NCBI GenBank assembly: GCA_021779955.1
Contig: JAJXZS010000045.1
Coordinates: 1-41,498 of the forward strand
DNA from: Chloroflexota bacterium
GTDB taxonomy: Bacteria > Chloroflexota > Anaerolineae > Anaerolineales > Anaerolineaceae
Direction of reading: 5' to 3'
Length of the DNA: 41,498 nt
How positions within the stretch are numbered: position 1 is the stretch's first letter; each line of letters opens with the position of its first letter. The notes under the pieces are model-generated. The model worked only from the letters and a program-made list of their open reading frames with translations. It was not told the origin of the DNA and did no database searches. Shown piece after piece: positions 9,154 through 16,762 of this stretch. The position numbers were made by a program, and so were the translations under genes.

Positions 9154-9241
9154 AACATTCTCACAAATAATTGTATGCTCCCTATTTTCGTCCAGACAGA
9201 GTAAAATTCTTGCATCATCCATACCGATTTACGGAGCAACC

Positions 9242-9637
9242 ATGAAGAATAAACTCGCCTTGTTGACCTTGATCGTTGCCGGCCTGATTCTCGGGGCGTG
9301 CTCAACTCTGCCAGGCACAACAGGCTCATTGGAAGGCAAAGTGACCATCGGCCCTGTGACCCCTGTCGAGAAAGCTGGAGCGACGCCTGCCCTTTTACCT
9401 CCTGAAGCCTACACTAGCCGCGGAATCGAAATCCTCAAAGGCAATGATGATAAAGTCTTTAAGACCGTCAATTTCAATGCTGATGGCACGTATAGCGTGA
9501 CTTTACCTGCAGGCAATTACATCGTCAGGCAGATTACTGGAGAGATGTACATGGCAGATGGACTGCCGACTTCAGTAACAATCACAGCAGGCGAAGTAAC
9601 GACCCTCGACATCAATATCGATACAGGTATCAGATAA
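9242..9637 (+). CDS. Small secreted lipoprotein with a carboxypeptidase-regulatory-like beta domain
   Basis: A 131-aa precursor with a lipoprotein signal: basic start MKNK, hydrophobic core, lipobox LGAC with Cys20. After cleavage a short linker leads to a segment GSLEGKVTIGPVTPVE, then FNADGTYSVTLPAGNYIV and GEVTTLDINID, the strand pattern of transthyretin-like or carboxypeptidase-regulatory domains that occur on bacterial surface proteins. GGAG lies eight bases before the ATG. It would be anchored on the outer face of the cytoplasmic membrane. It stands alone between the two 64-aa paralogues. Role unknown; a structural or binding role is inference. Confidence 0.8.
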   Translation: MKNKLALLTLIVAGLILGACSTLPGTTGSLEGKVTIGPVTPVEKAGATPALLPPEAYTSRGIEILKGNDDKVFKTVNFNADGTYSVTLPAGNYIVRQITGEMYMADGLPTSVTITAGEVTTLDINIDTGIR

Positions 9638-9685
9638 TCAAATCGAATTAAATTAGCTGTGATTCGTGCGTGGAGGCTATCTTTG

Positions 9686-9700
9686 AAGGGCTTTAGCCCT
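9686..9700. repeat. Small REP-like hairpin
   Basis: AGGGC-TTTA-GCCCT (9687-9700) is a short perfect inverted repeat about 50 bases after the lipoprotein stop. The motif GGGCTTTAGCCC resembles dispersed intergenic palindromes of many genomes, but only one copy is in this window, so repeat status is a guess. Confidence 0.25.
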
Positions 9701-9878
9701 CTACGGGTCGATCCGAAGATTCGAACCAGGCTGGGAAAAACGAGGCCGTCCCGCTCAAGGAAATGAAGCCTGCGAGTTACTGCCAAAAAAGTTGGCGCTC
9801 AGCAAGCCAGGAATGGACTGGGGTAACAAGAATTCAAATTGCGCGAAAGATGTTTTTCTTACACCGGCTGATTAACCG

Positions 9879-9914
9879 AAAGTGCCAGGATCTAAGGTTT
9901 CCCGGCACTTTTCG
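9879..9914. terminator. Terminator downstream of the lipoprotein and of paralogue B
   Basis: AAAGTGCC (9879-9886) pairs with GGCACTTT (9904-9911), and inner GGA/TCC bases extend the stem. TTTT closes the plus-strand side. It lies between a plus gene and a convergent minus gene and may serve both; the minus-strand tail is poorer in T. Confidence 0.6.
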
Positions 9915-9935
9915 ATGTTGAATTCATTCACGGGC

Positions 9936-10130
9936 CTACGGAATATTGAATGGCTGCCGGTCAGCTCCAAGTTCTTTCTCTCCGATCTCCTTAAGCTGGA
10001 GGTCGATTTCTGTTTTTCGCGACAAGGGAAGATCTGCTTCGATATAATCCACCACGATTTTTATGACTTTATGCGCCGTTTCTTTTGAAATGCCGGTTTC
10101 CGCTACAAGTTTATTCATCAAGTCTCTCAT
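9936..10130 (-). CDS. Small conserved-looking protein, paralogue B (64 aa)
   Basis: A second 64-aa protein (MRDLMNKLVAETGISKE...) collinear without gaps with the protein at 8878-9072: 29 of 64 positions are identical, including KVI, the central block PLSxKTEIDL, DRQ and the final IP. GGAGG lies five bases before the ATG. The conserved block in the middle and the conserved last residues suggest a shared fold or interaction surface, while the N-terminal helices differ more. The pair flanks the lipoprotein gene but each copy seems to have its own transcription signals. Function unknown; not recognised as a toxin or antitoxin. Confidence 0.75.
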   Translation of the reverse strand: MRDLMNKLVAETGISKETAHKVIKIVVDYIEADLPLSRKTEIDLQLKEIGEKELGADRQPFNIP

Positions 10131-10326
10131 AATAACCTCCCGTATTGAAAGTATGCTCCACTTGATTCTCAGTGTACAGACCCTTCCTATGAAATAGATT
10201 AAAAATTCTATCGATATTTACGCCAACTGACAAAGTAAATCCAAAATAATGCCTGGAGGTGCTGTCAATTTGTCATGCGCTTTTGCCAACAGCACTTTTG
10301 GTATTTGAGATGAATCTGTTGTTCCC

Positions 10327-10713
10327 CTAGTGTCCGCTCACTTTCAACGGCTCGATCTTGTAAATCACTCTCGGGTTTTTGGGGTCGACCCGGTCGTAGG
10401 GTTTGCCTTTATATCTCATGGACAGTTCATTGATATGCTTTTCCGCCCCTTCTTCGGTGATTTCCAGAATGATCCCTCTGATCGCAATATATCTGTAGGG
10501 ATTATCGGGATCCTGGATTTCCAAGGCCACATGCGCGTCCCGGCGCATGTTGCGATCTTTTTGCCTGCCCTTTGAGCTGTTGACAAGAATAAACTTGCCG
10601 TCGTAATCCACCCAAACCGGTGTGACTTGAGGAGATCCATCAGGCATGAGTGTGGCAAGATGTGCAAAAGCCCGCTTCTTGAATAGGTCCAAGTATTGAG
10701 AAGGAATTTCCAT
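10327..10713 (-). CDS. Pyridoxamine 5'-phosphate oxidase-fold flavoprotein, likely F420/flavin-dependent PPOX class
   Basis: A 128-aa split-barrel protein. Residues 12-37 (KKRAFAHLATLMPDGSPQVT then PVWVDYDG) and the following SSKGRQKDRNMRRDAHVAL segment are typical of the PPOX class of F420- or FMN-dependent oxidoreductases; IAIRGIILEIT and the end MRYKGKPYD with RVIYKIEP complete the fold. Length matches the class of short single-domain members. AGGA precedes the ATG. The substrate cannot be told from sequence. It is separated from its neighbours by gaps and a terminator, so it is probably monocistronic. Confidence 0.85.
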   Translation of the reverse strand: MEIPSQYLDLFKKRAFAHLATLMPDGSPQVTPVWVDYDGKFILVNSSKGRQKDRNMRRDAHVALEIQDPDNPYRYIAIRGIILEITEEGAEKHINELSMRYKGKPYDRVDPKNPRVIYKIEPLKVSGH

Positions 10714-10793
10714 AATTATCCTTGTTCTCCTTTCATGTTAACTATTTTATTGTATAGCCCAAGGATTAGATACGCATATGAGCATTGCATGAA

Positions 10794-10820
10794 ATAAAAA
10801 ATCCCCCTTCCGGGGGATTT
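10794..10820 (-). terminator. Terminator of the DEAD-box helicase gene
   Basis: On the minus strand AAATCCCCC (10820-10812) pairs with GGGGGATTT (10807-10799) around a 4-base loop, followed by more T (TTTTTTATTT). It lies 7 bases after the helicase stop. A strong intrinsic terminator. Confidence 0.9.
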
Positions 10821-10826
10821 CATCGA

Positions 10827-12533
10827 CTAATCCGCAAGGCGCATATGCACAGGTCTGCCGCGCATTTTGTATTTTCCGGTAGTCTCCCTGAGCACGCGGT
10901 TGGCGTGTTGTTCTGCAACGTCGACCAGAGTGTAATCGTCTCGAATATCGATTTCACCAATCGCACGTCCCGGTATGCCCACCTCGGTGGCTATGGCACC
11001 CACGACATCACTCGGACGCAATCCGGCTGTCTGACCCACGTTCATCCAGAGGCGTACCATCCCCGCTTCATGAGCAGGTTCATGCCTTCCACGTTCTGAC
11101 GGTCGATTCGAGTGATCCATTGCACGGTCGGCCGAAGGGAACCGGTCTTCTTTCCTGGATCTCTTATTTGTCACCTGCCTGCGTTCTTCCAGGCGAACAT
11201 GTTTGGGTTCATGAATTTCATTAGAAACGGTTTCAGCTTTCAACTGTCCTTCCGCGGCTCGGGCCAGGCGGATGGCAGCGATCATAATTTCCTCAGGCTT
11301 CATGCCAAGGTGATTCATCTGCTCAATCATCACCCGCTCTTGTTGACTGATGCCCGCAATCAATTGACCAGAAATCTTTTCAATAAAACGCTCATCCCGC
11401 CTGGCGCGAATCTCTTCGATGCTGGGCAAAGCGATTTCGCTAACCGGCTGGCGTGTATATGCCTGGATTTGAGCTTGACGGCTGCGTTCCCGCGGCGTCA
11501 GGAGTGTGATCGCAACACCTTTTTCACCTGCACGCCCGGTTCGACCAATGCGATGCACATAATCTTCAGCATCTTGAGGGACATCGTAGTTGAACACATG
11601 TGAAACGCCCGCAATATCCAGTCCACGTGCGGCAACATCCGTCGCAACCAATAAAGTCACGGCGTGCTCTCTGAAACGATTCAGAACCTGCTCACGGCGG
11701 GCTTGATTCAAGTCACCATGCAGGCTATCCGCAGCAAACCCGGCCCGGGCAAGATCATCGGCGATGTCCTGCGCGCGCGCCTTGGTACGCACAAAGATGA
11801 GGGCGCTTGTGACCGGTTCCACCTCGATTAGGCGGGTGAGAGCTACGAACTTGTTCTCTTCACGCACCCGGCAAAAGCGCTGATCTGTCTCGCTGACGGT
11901 CAGCTTTTCAGGGCTGAGATTCATCTTTGTGGGTTCGACAAGGTATTTCTTTGCCAGCTTTCGGATGGCATCAGGCATTGTCGCCGAAAATAGGGCTATC
12001 TGACGTTCGTCTGCCAGTTCGCGCAGGATCGCTTCGACATCATCGATGAAACCCATCTCAAGCATTTCATCTGCTTCATCCAGCACAAGATGCTTCACCT
12101 GTCCGAGGTCGAGCACTTTTTGCGAGATTAAATCCAACAAGCGCCCGGGGGTGCCCACAACAATATCCACGCCGCGCTCGAGCGCTCGCTTTTGGATGGT
12201 GTACGACTGCCCCCCATATACGGCCAGAATTCGCACAGGAGCTTCACCGGCGAGTTGAATCGAAGCATCAGCAACCTGTCTGGCCAGTTCGCGGGTTGGC
12301 GCAAGAACGAGCGCCTGCACTGCTTCGTGGCCGGGTTGAAGATTCTGCAAAATGGGCAGCATAAAAGCCGCAGTCTTGCCTGTACCTGTTTGTGCTTGAC
12401 CAATCACATCCTTCCCCGCCAGCATGGCAGGGATGGCTGCATTTTGAATAGGTGTGGGTTGGGTAAAACCCATGGCTTCCACAGCTCGTACAAATTGGGG
12501 CTGCATTCCCAACATTTCAAAGGGACTTTGCAT
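10827..12533 (-). CDS. DEAD-box ATP-dependent RNA helicase with DbpA/CsdA-type C-terminal RNA-binding domain
   Basis: A 568-aa helicase. The Q motif (GFTQPTPIQ), Walker A AQTGTGKT (47-54), PTRELA, DEAD box VLDEADEML, SAT and the C-terminal helicase motifs (HGDLNQARRE, ATDVAARGLDI, HRIGRTGRAG) are all intact. A basic, low-complexity linker leads to a C-terminal domain (VRLWMNVGQTAGLRPSDVVG..., ending GRPVHMRLAD) like the RNA-binding domain of DbpA/CsdA. These helicases unwind short RNA duplexes in ribosome assembly or cold adaptation. I chose ATG 12533 with GAGGAG upstream rather than GTG 12560, which would overlap that site. A leader hairpin and an extended -10 promoter lie upstream; a strong terminator follows. 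Confidence 0.93.
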   Translation of the reverse strand: MQSPFEMLGMQPQFVRAVEAMGFTQPTPIQNAAIPAMLAGKDVIGQAQTGTGKTAAFMLPILQNLQPGHEAVQALVLAPTRELARQVADASIQLAGEAPVRILAVYGGQSYTIQKRALERGVDIVVGTPGRLLDLISQKVLDLGQVKHLVLDEADEMLEMGFIDDVEAILRELADERQIALFSATMPDAIRKLAKKYLVEPTKMNLSPEKLTVSETDQRFCRVREENKFVALTRLIEVEPVTSALIFVRTKARAQDIADDLARAGFAADSLHGDLNQARREQVLNRFREHAVTLLVATDVAARGLDIAGVSHVFNYDVPQDAEDYVHRIGRTGRAGEKGVAITLLTPRERSRQAQIQAYTRQPVSEIALPSIEEIRARRDERFIEKISGQLIAGISQQERVMIEQMNHLGMKPEEIMIAAIRLARAAEGQLKAETVSNEIHEPKHVRLEERRQVTNKRSRKEDRFPSADRAMDHSNRPSERGRHEPAHEAGMVRLWMNVGQTAGLRPSDVVGAIATEVGIPGRAIGEIDIRDDYTLVDVAEQHANRVLRETTGKYKMRGRPVHMRLAD

Positions 12534-12565
12534 TACGAAAATGACTCCTCTACTAAACACACAAA

Positions 12566-12589
12566 CACCCTGCCGGAACCGGCAGGGTG
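12566..12589 (-). promoter_or_regulatory. Hairpin in the helicase mRNA leader
   Basis: CACCCTGCCGG (12566-12576) and CCGGCAGGGTG (12579-12589) form an 11-bp perfect GC-rich inverted repeat with almost no loop, 33 bases upstream of the helicase ATG and just before its SD. On the minus strand it is followed by TTTGTGTGTTT. It could act as an attenuator or as a target of the helicase itself (inference). Confidence 0.6.
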
Positions 12590-12627
12590 AAAATTACCTG
12601 TCTCGATAACTGCAATTTCAGAACGTG

Positions 12628-12636
12628 ATTATAACA
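12628..12636 (-). promoter_or_regulatory. Extended -10 promoter element of the helicase gene
   Basis: TGTTATAAT on the minus strand, perfect extended -10. The -35 region (GTCGAT) is poor. It predicts a leader of roughly 85-90 bases that includes the hairpin at 12566-12589. Confidence 0.6.
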
Positions 12637-12675
12637 CACTATCCAGCACGATCGACCAGGTGCAAATCAGACACA

Positions 12676-12912
12676 TCATCTCTCAGAATGAGATGCTATC
12701 CCCACAGTCCGAACATAAATATGCTGGCCGTCTCCCGCAAAACCGCCCCAACCGATTCGATCTCCCCCGGCATCGACAATCTCGGCTTCTCCGTTGCACA
12801 ATTTCAAATACAGCACTGTGTCGTAAGCATTGACGCAATGCTGTACCTCGGCCCATGGAAAGATCACGATGGGTTGATCATTCACAAACACAGTTTTACG
12901 GTCTTCGGCCAT
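12676..12912 (-). CDS. Hypothetical protein, possible beta-grasp (MoaD/ThiS-like) domain
   Basis: A 78-aa protein starting MAEDRKTVFVNDQPI. The pattern of a short strand VFVNDQPIVIFP, a helix containing VQHCVNAYD, and a closing GGDRIGWGGFAGDGQHIYVR resembles small beta-grasp domains related to ThiS/MoaD, but the C-terminal Gly-Gly needed for sulfur transfer is missing and the tail goes on to SHSER. ATG 12912 was preferred to the upstream start at 12969 because GGAGGG lies five bases before it. No partner genes for cofactor synthesis are adjacent. The fold assignment is weak and based on pattern only. Confidence 0.6.
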   Translation of the reverse strand: MAEDRKTVFVNDQPIVIFPWAEVQHCVNAYDTVLYLKLCNGEAEIVDAGGDRIGWGGFAGDGQHIYVRTVGIASHSER

Positions 12913-13093
12913 AAGCCCTCCAGGAAATGAGGTGGGGCAATACAGTCCCCTCCCGATGATCCGGATCAATCCTGAATATTACCGGGTTGAGAGCGATGGT
13001 ATCTCGCTCCAGGGTACATGTCGGGCTTCCCTTCTTTCGACTAAAGTGCTCTCTCCGTCATGGTAGTTGGATGTACCTCTCGCATCGATCGAA
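12913..13093 (-). ncRNA. Candidate structured leader RNA upstream of the 78-aa gene
   Basis: The promoter at 13100-13128 predicts a leader of about 180 bases. Within it GGTACAT and ATGTACC could pair over about 60 bases, GAGCGA pairs with TCGCTC as a local hairpin, and TGATCCGGATCA (12957-12968) is a perfect palindrome. No known riboswitch is recognised. It may also simply be an untranslated leader. Confidence 0.3.
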
Positions 13094-13099
13094 TGCCGC

Positions 13100-13128
13100 A
13101 TTATAGGCCGCGATGAAATTGCTTGGCA
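13100..13128 (-). promoter_or_regulatory. Sigma-70 type promoter pointing to the 78-aa gene
   Basis: On the minus strand TTGCCA (13128-13123), 17-base spacer, TATAAT (13105-13100): 11 of 12 consensus bases. The next gene in that direction starts only at 12912. Confidence 0.6.
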
Positions 13129-13347
13129 AAGTATTGAAACGCCGGGTTTCAGATGGATTAAAGACAAAGATGGACTCCCCAGATGATGAATTTTCCCTCA
13201 ACCTTCGATGCTTTGGGGAGACTTCTCACGATCAATTATGGCGAAACCCTGAAAACAGTCTATTTGTAGTATACAGACATGCGGGCTTGAATGCAATGCA
13301 TAAATTGCCGATTAATAAAGCTTTGAGCCGGACATTTTCATAGTCAC
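13129..13347. other. Intergenic stretch without a supported gene
   Basis: Together with 12913-13128 this makes a gap of about 570 bases between the 78-aa gene and the nucleotidase. A 76-codon frame at 13113-13343 has no SD and no recognisable content. Nothing else is seen apart from the promoters listed. Confidence 0.5.
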
Positions 13348-13377
13348 TTGAAATCGCTGTATCAACTATGCTATATT
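13348..13377 (+). promoter_or_regulatory. Promoter of the 5'-nucleotidase gene
   Basis: TTGAAA (13348-13353), 18-base spacer and TATATT (13372-13377), with TG at 13369-13370 as extended -10. It gives a leader of about 100 bases. Confidence 0.6.
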
Positions 13378-13482
13378 AATTATCGGTTCGATTGTTATCG
13401 ACGATTCCAAGGCGTTTCACATCCCACTCTCATCACAACTCAATACTATACCGGCAATCTACTGTATCTCTGGAGGGAGAAT

Positions 13483-15135
13483 ATGAAAAAAAGAAGATTG
13501 TATGTATTGTTTTCGGTATTGCTGGCAATTGCGCTGGTCGTTGGGGTTACCGGGAGTGCGCTTGCATTTCCAAACAAGATCATCAAAGTTCAAATCCTTG
13601 CCCTCAACGATTTTCATGGTGCGTTGGATCCCAGCAAAGGCATAGGCGGTGCCGAGTATCTGGCGACTTACGTCAAGAATTTGGAAGCGCTGAATGAGAA
13701 CACCGTAAAAGTATCTGCCGGTGATATGATCGGCGCCAGCCCGCTTCTATCGGCGCTCTTCCATGATGAGCCAACGATTCAGGCATTCAACTTGATGGGA
13801 TTCGATTTCTCGGCAGCGGGGAATCATGAATTCGATGAAGGGTGGACAGAGTTGCTGCGAATGCAATATGGTGGCTGCAGCCCGATCGATGGCTGCTATG
13901 AAGGTGTTCCGGCTTTCACAGGCGCCACTTTCGATTACCTCACAGCCAATGTCATCCGACTGGATGACGAAGAAACTCTCTTCCCGCCTTACATGATCCG
14001 GGAATATGGAAATATCAAGGTTGCCTTCATCGGTATTTCGCTGGAAAGCACTCCCACGATCGTTGTGCCATCCGGTGTCGCAGGCCTTGAATTTCTGCCT
14101 GAGGTTAGGACAATCAACCATACGGTCCAGTACTTGAAGGATAACGAAGGTATCAAAGCCTTTGTGATATTGCTGCATGATGGAGCGGGCCCTGCGCCGG
14201 ATCCAAACGGCTGCAATCCAACCGACCCATTCTTCACCAATATTATTAAGAACATTAATCCAGAAGTAGATGTAGTGATCACCGGGCATTCTCACAATGC
14301 CTACAAGTGCTCCATCGAGGTCAAGAAGAACTATCATCCAATGCTGGTGACCAGCGCGGGAAGCAGCGGCAAATTCCTCACCGACATCAACATGGACATT
14401 TATAACACCAACGGTCAGGTTGCCGCCGTTACGGGCCAAAATATCTCGATCGTGGATGCCAACGTAACCCTCGATACCGACATGAAAGCTCTATTGGATC
14501 AGTACCGCGCGATATCCGTTCCGATCGCCAACCAGGTGGTTGGAGAGATCACAGCTGATCTCACACGCACCCAGGACACTGCGGGTGAATCGGCTTTGGG
14601 CGACGTGATCGGTGACGCGCAACTCCTCGCGACAAGCGATGTAGACGCAGGTAGCGCAGTGGTTGCCATGACCAACCCTGGCGGAATTCGCACCGACTTG
14701 TTCTATACTCAGAGTGTGGGTGAAGGAGATGGAAACGTTACCTATGGCGAAGCCTTTGCCGTACAGCCTTTCAGCAACAGCCTTGTGACCATGACGCTCA
14801 CAGGCGCGCAACTGAAAGCCGTCCTCGAGCAGCAATTCCAGGTCAGCCGCATGCTGCAGATTTCGGACAGCTTGCACTACTCCTGGAGCGCTTCTGCACC
14901 CCTCGGGAGCAAGATCGTTTCCATGCAAATCGACAGCGTCGACGTAGACCCGGCTGCCAGCTATCGCATCACAATCAACAACTTCCTTGCTGGCGGAGGA
15001 GATGGATTCACCACTTTCCTGGCCGGTACAGATCTGTTGACCGGAATGATCGACCTGGATGCTTTCGTCAATTACCTGCAAGCCGCAAGCCCAATATCGC
15101 CTCCAGCGCTCGACCGGATCACAAAGCTTCCTTAA
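13483..15135 (+). CDS. Secreted 5'-nucleotidase / metallophosphoesterase (UshA family)
   Basis: A 550-aa exported enzyme. A signal peptide (MKKRR, hydrophobic core, ending GSALA before FPN) is followed by a calcineurin-like metallophosphatase domain with LNDFHG, GNHEFDEG and ITGHSHNAY metal-binding motifs (about residues 35-330). The 5'-nucleotidase C-terminal domain follows (ALGDVIGDAQL, TNPGGIRTDL, INNFLAGGGDGF). It would hydrolyse extracellular nucleotides to nucleosides for uptake. No LPXTG or other wall anchor is visible. ATG 13483 has GGAGGGAG just upstream and gives a clean signal peptide; a longer reading from 13348 would translate the promoter. A strong terminator follows. Confidence 0.93.
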   Translation: MKKRRLYVLFSVLLAIALVVGVTGSALAFPNKIIKVQILALNDFHGALDPSKGIGGAEYLATYVKNLEALNENTVKVSAGDMIGASPLLSALFHDEPTIQAFNLMGFDFSAAGNHEFDEGWTELLRMQYGGCSPIDGCYEGVPAFTGATFDYLTANVIRLDDEETLFPPYMIREYGNIKVAFIGISLESTPTIVVPSGVAGLEFLPEVRTINHTVQYLKDNEGIKAFVILLHDGAGPAPDPNGCNPTDPFFTNIIKNINPEVDVVITGHSHNAYKCSIEVKKNYHPMLVTSAGSSGKFLTDINMDIYNTNGQVAAVTGQNISIVDANVTLDTDMKALLDQYRAISVPIANQVVGEITADLTRTQDTAGESALGDVIGDAQLLATSDVDAGSAVVAMTNPGGIRTDLFYTQSVGEGDGNVTYGEAFAVQPFSNSLVTMTLTGAQLKAVLEQQFQVSRMLQISDSLHYSWSASAPLGSKIVSMQIDSVDVDPAASYRITINNFLAGGGDGFTTFLAGTDLLTGMIDLDAFVNYLQAASPISPPALDRITKLP

Positions 15136-15150
15136 TCCGGGCGCCAAATA

Positions 15151-15190
15151 AAAACACAGGGCACAGCTTTTACTGTGCCCTGTGTTTGTT
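15151..15190. terminator. Bidirectional terminator between the nucleotidase and lysA genes
   Basis: AAACACAGGGCACAG (15152-15166) and CTGTGCCCTGTGTTT (15173-15187) form a perfect 15-bp stem with a 6-base loop. T-rich sequence follows on both strands (TGTTCTTGTT on plus, TTTTATTT on minus). It serves the two convergent genes. Confidence 0.9.
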
Positions 15191-15206
15191 CTTGTTCAAT
15201 GTCCTA

Positions 15207-16526
15207 TCAGGCGCATCCGCCCCACCACTGGCATTGGTCTGGATGCTCGCGTTCTTGCAGCACTTCGACCCTGCCGGGTTCAAGCCATAGCACGCATGGT
15301 CGGGTGGCAAAATTGTAATTCGAAGACATGCTCAATTGATAAGCGCCAGCCACCGGAATGGCAAGAAAATCCGATCTTGAGACATGAGGTAAATCGATCT
15401 CAGGGATCAGCACATCCCCAGATTCGCAGAATTTACCCACAACCCTCGACTTGAGCTTGTCCGAAGCAAGCGGACGGTCCACTACGAGGGCAGTGTATTG
15501 TGAGTTGTAGAGTGCCACGCGTGGATTGTCTGCCATGCCGCCGTCCAACGCTACGATGTGCGTGCCGTCAGGCGTATCTTTTTGCGTACCCACCCTGTAG
15601 ATTGCCACCCCTGCTCGCGCCACCAGATGCCTGCCCGGTTCGATCACCAGCCGGGGGACGGGCCATCCGCGGCTGTCACATTCGTCATGTACGGTCCGCG
15701 AGATTGCATCAACCCAGGGCTGAGAGTCGTCGCAGGGGTCATCGGTGGTGTAGCGCACTCCCCACCCTCCGCCCGGTGAGAGTTCCTCGGGAATGAATTG
15801 TTGCTCGGCAGCCAAGGCATACAACTTCTGAATTGCCAGCCGATAGGGTTCTGGATCGAACAACTGTGATCCGAGGTGCATATGCAGACCGGTCAACCTC
15901 AGCCATCTGCTCGATCTGGCGCGCCGGATGGCTTCAGCCGCCTGACCGTTGGAAATGTGCAGACCAAACTTGCTGCCTGAATGCGATGTCTCGATGTGCG
16001 GATGCGTATTTACCTCAAGATCGGGGGTAATCCGCAGCCAAATCCTGGCCTTTTTCCCGCTGCGCGCCGCCAGTTCTTCGAGCAGCGACAATTCATCCAG
16101 GTTATCGACAACGATTGCCTGGATATCCCAGTCAAGCGCCGCTTGTAGTTCTGCTTCCGATTTATTGTTCCCGTGCAGATGGACGCTGCCTCCATCGAAG
16201 CCGCCCTTCTGGGCAAACTTGATTTCGCCCAGCGAGACCACATCCACGCCAATGCCCAGCGCCGATAGCTTCCTGGCGATGCCCAACGATAAATACGCTT
16301 TGCTTGCATAGGCGATCAGAGCCTCGCCGCGGTACGAATGGGAGAATGCGGTCTTCAATACCTGAACCTGGTGGCGGACGGTCTCCCCATCATAGGCGTA
16401 TAAAGGTGTGCCATACACGCCGGCAAGCTGCCTGAGCGAATGACCTGCGATCGTCAGGCTTCCCCCGCCATCCAGAGAAGTTGAAATTGGGAATATCGAA
16501 AGTTGAGAGTCGCTCTGGTAAACCAT
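15207..16526 (-). CDS. lysA: Diaminopimelate decarboxylase
   Basis: A 439-aa fold-III PLP enzyme that decarboxylates meso-diaminopimelate to lysine. The PLP lysine lies in YASKAYLSLG; HLHGNNKS, the glycine-rich ELSPGGGWGVRY, the VIEPGRHLVA motif and the C-terminal CESGDVL and AGAYQLSMSSNYN segments are all in order. ATG 16526 with AAGGA upstream was chosen over the upstream start at 16604, whose extra 26 residues do not look like the family. The protein ends in an unusual CQWWGGCA tail. No other lysine genes and no lysine riboswitch are seen. A carboxynorspermidine decarboxylase is a less likely alternative. Confidence 0.93.
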   Translation of the reverse strand: MVYQSDSQLSIFPISTSLDGGGSLTIAGHSLRQLAGVYGTPLYAYDGETVRHQVQVLKTAFSHSYRGEALIAYASKAYLSLGIARKLSALGIGVDVVSLGEIKFAQKGGFDGGSVHLHGNNKSEAELQAALDWDIQAIVVDNLDELSLLEELAARSGKKARIWLRITPDLEVNTHPHIETSHSGSKFGLHISNGQAAEAIRRARSSRWLRLTGLHMHLGSQLFDPEPYRLAIQKLYALAAEQQFIPEELSPGGGWGVRYTTDDPCDDSQPWVDAISRTVHDECDSRGWPVPRLVIEPGRHLVARAGVAIYRVGTQKDTPDGTHIVALDGGMADNPRVALYNSQYTALVVDRPLASDKLKSRVVGKFCESGDVLIPEIDLPHVSRSDFLAIPVAGAYQLSMSSNYNFATRPCVLWLEPGRVEVLQEREHPDQCQWWGGCA

Positions 16527-16700
16527 TATGATCCTTCTATCAATAGAACCGTATTTGAGCCGAAAAGTTACCGGCCGTGCATGTAAAATAATGATGATTT
16601 CCATCGGGTGAGTCGAGCGCTGCCGGTCTTGTCCCCGAAAAAAACAATATCGCTGCAGTATACTCCCATTCCTTTAAATCGTTAATCATGTTGATTCACG

Positions 16701-16728
16701 TTGATATTTATGCCTGGGGCGATATAAT
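16701..16728 (+). promoter_or_regulatory. Promoter of the deoxynucleoside kinase gene
   Basis: TTGATA (16701-16706), 16-base spacer, perfect TATAAT (16723-16728); leader of about 28 bases to the ATG with AAGGAGAG. Confidence 0.65.
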
Positions 16729-16762
16729 CAAATTGACTTTAAACTCGATCAAGGAGAGCGGC

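Noticed and set aside
9715-9735. tRNA T-loop-like sequence on the minus strand (GGTTCGAATC)
   Set aside because: The flanking bases do not form the T stem, and no acceptor, D or anticodon arm can be built around it; probably chance.
13113-13343. 76-codon frame upstream of the nucleotidase
   Set aside because: No SD and no motif, and it lies over a good promoter of the opposite strand.
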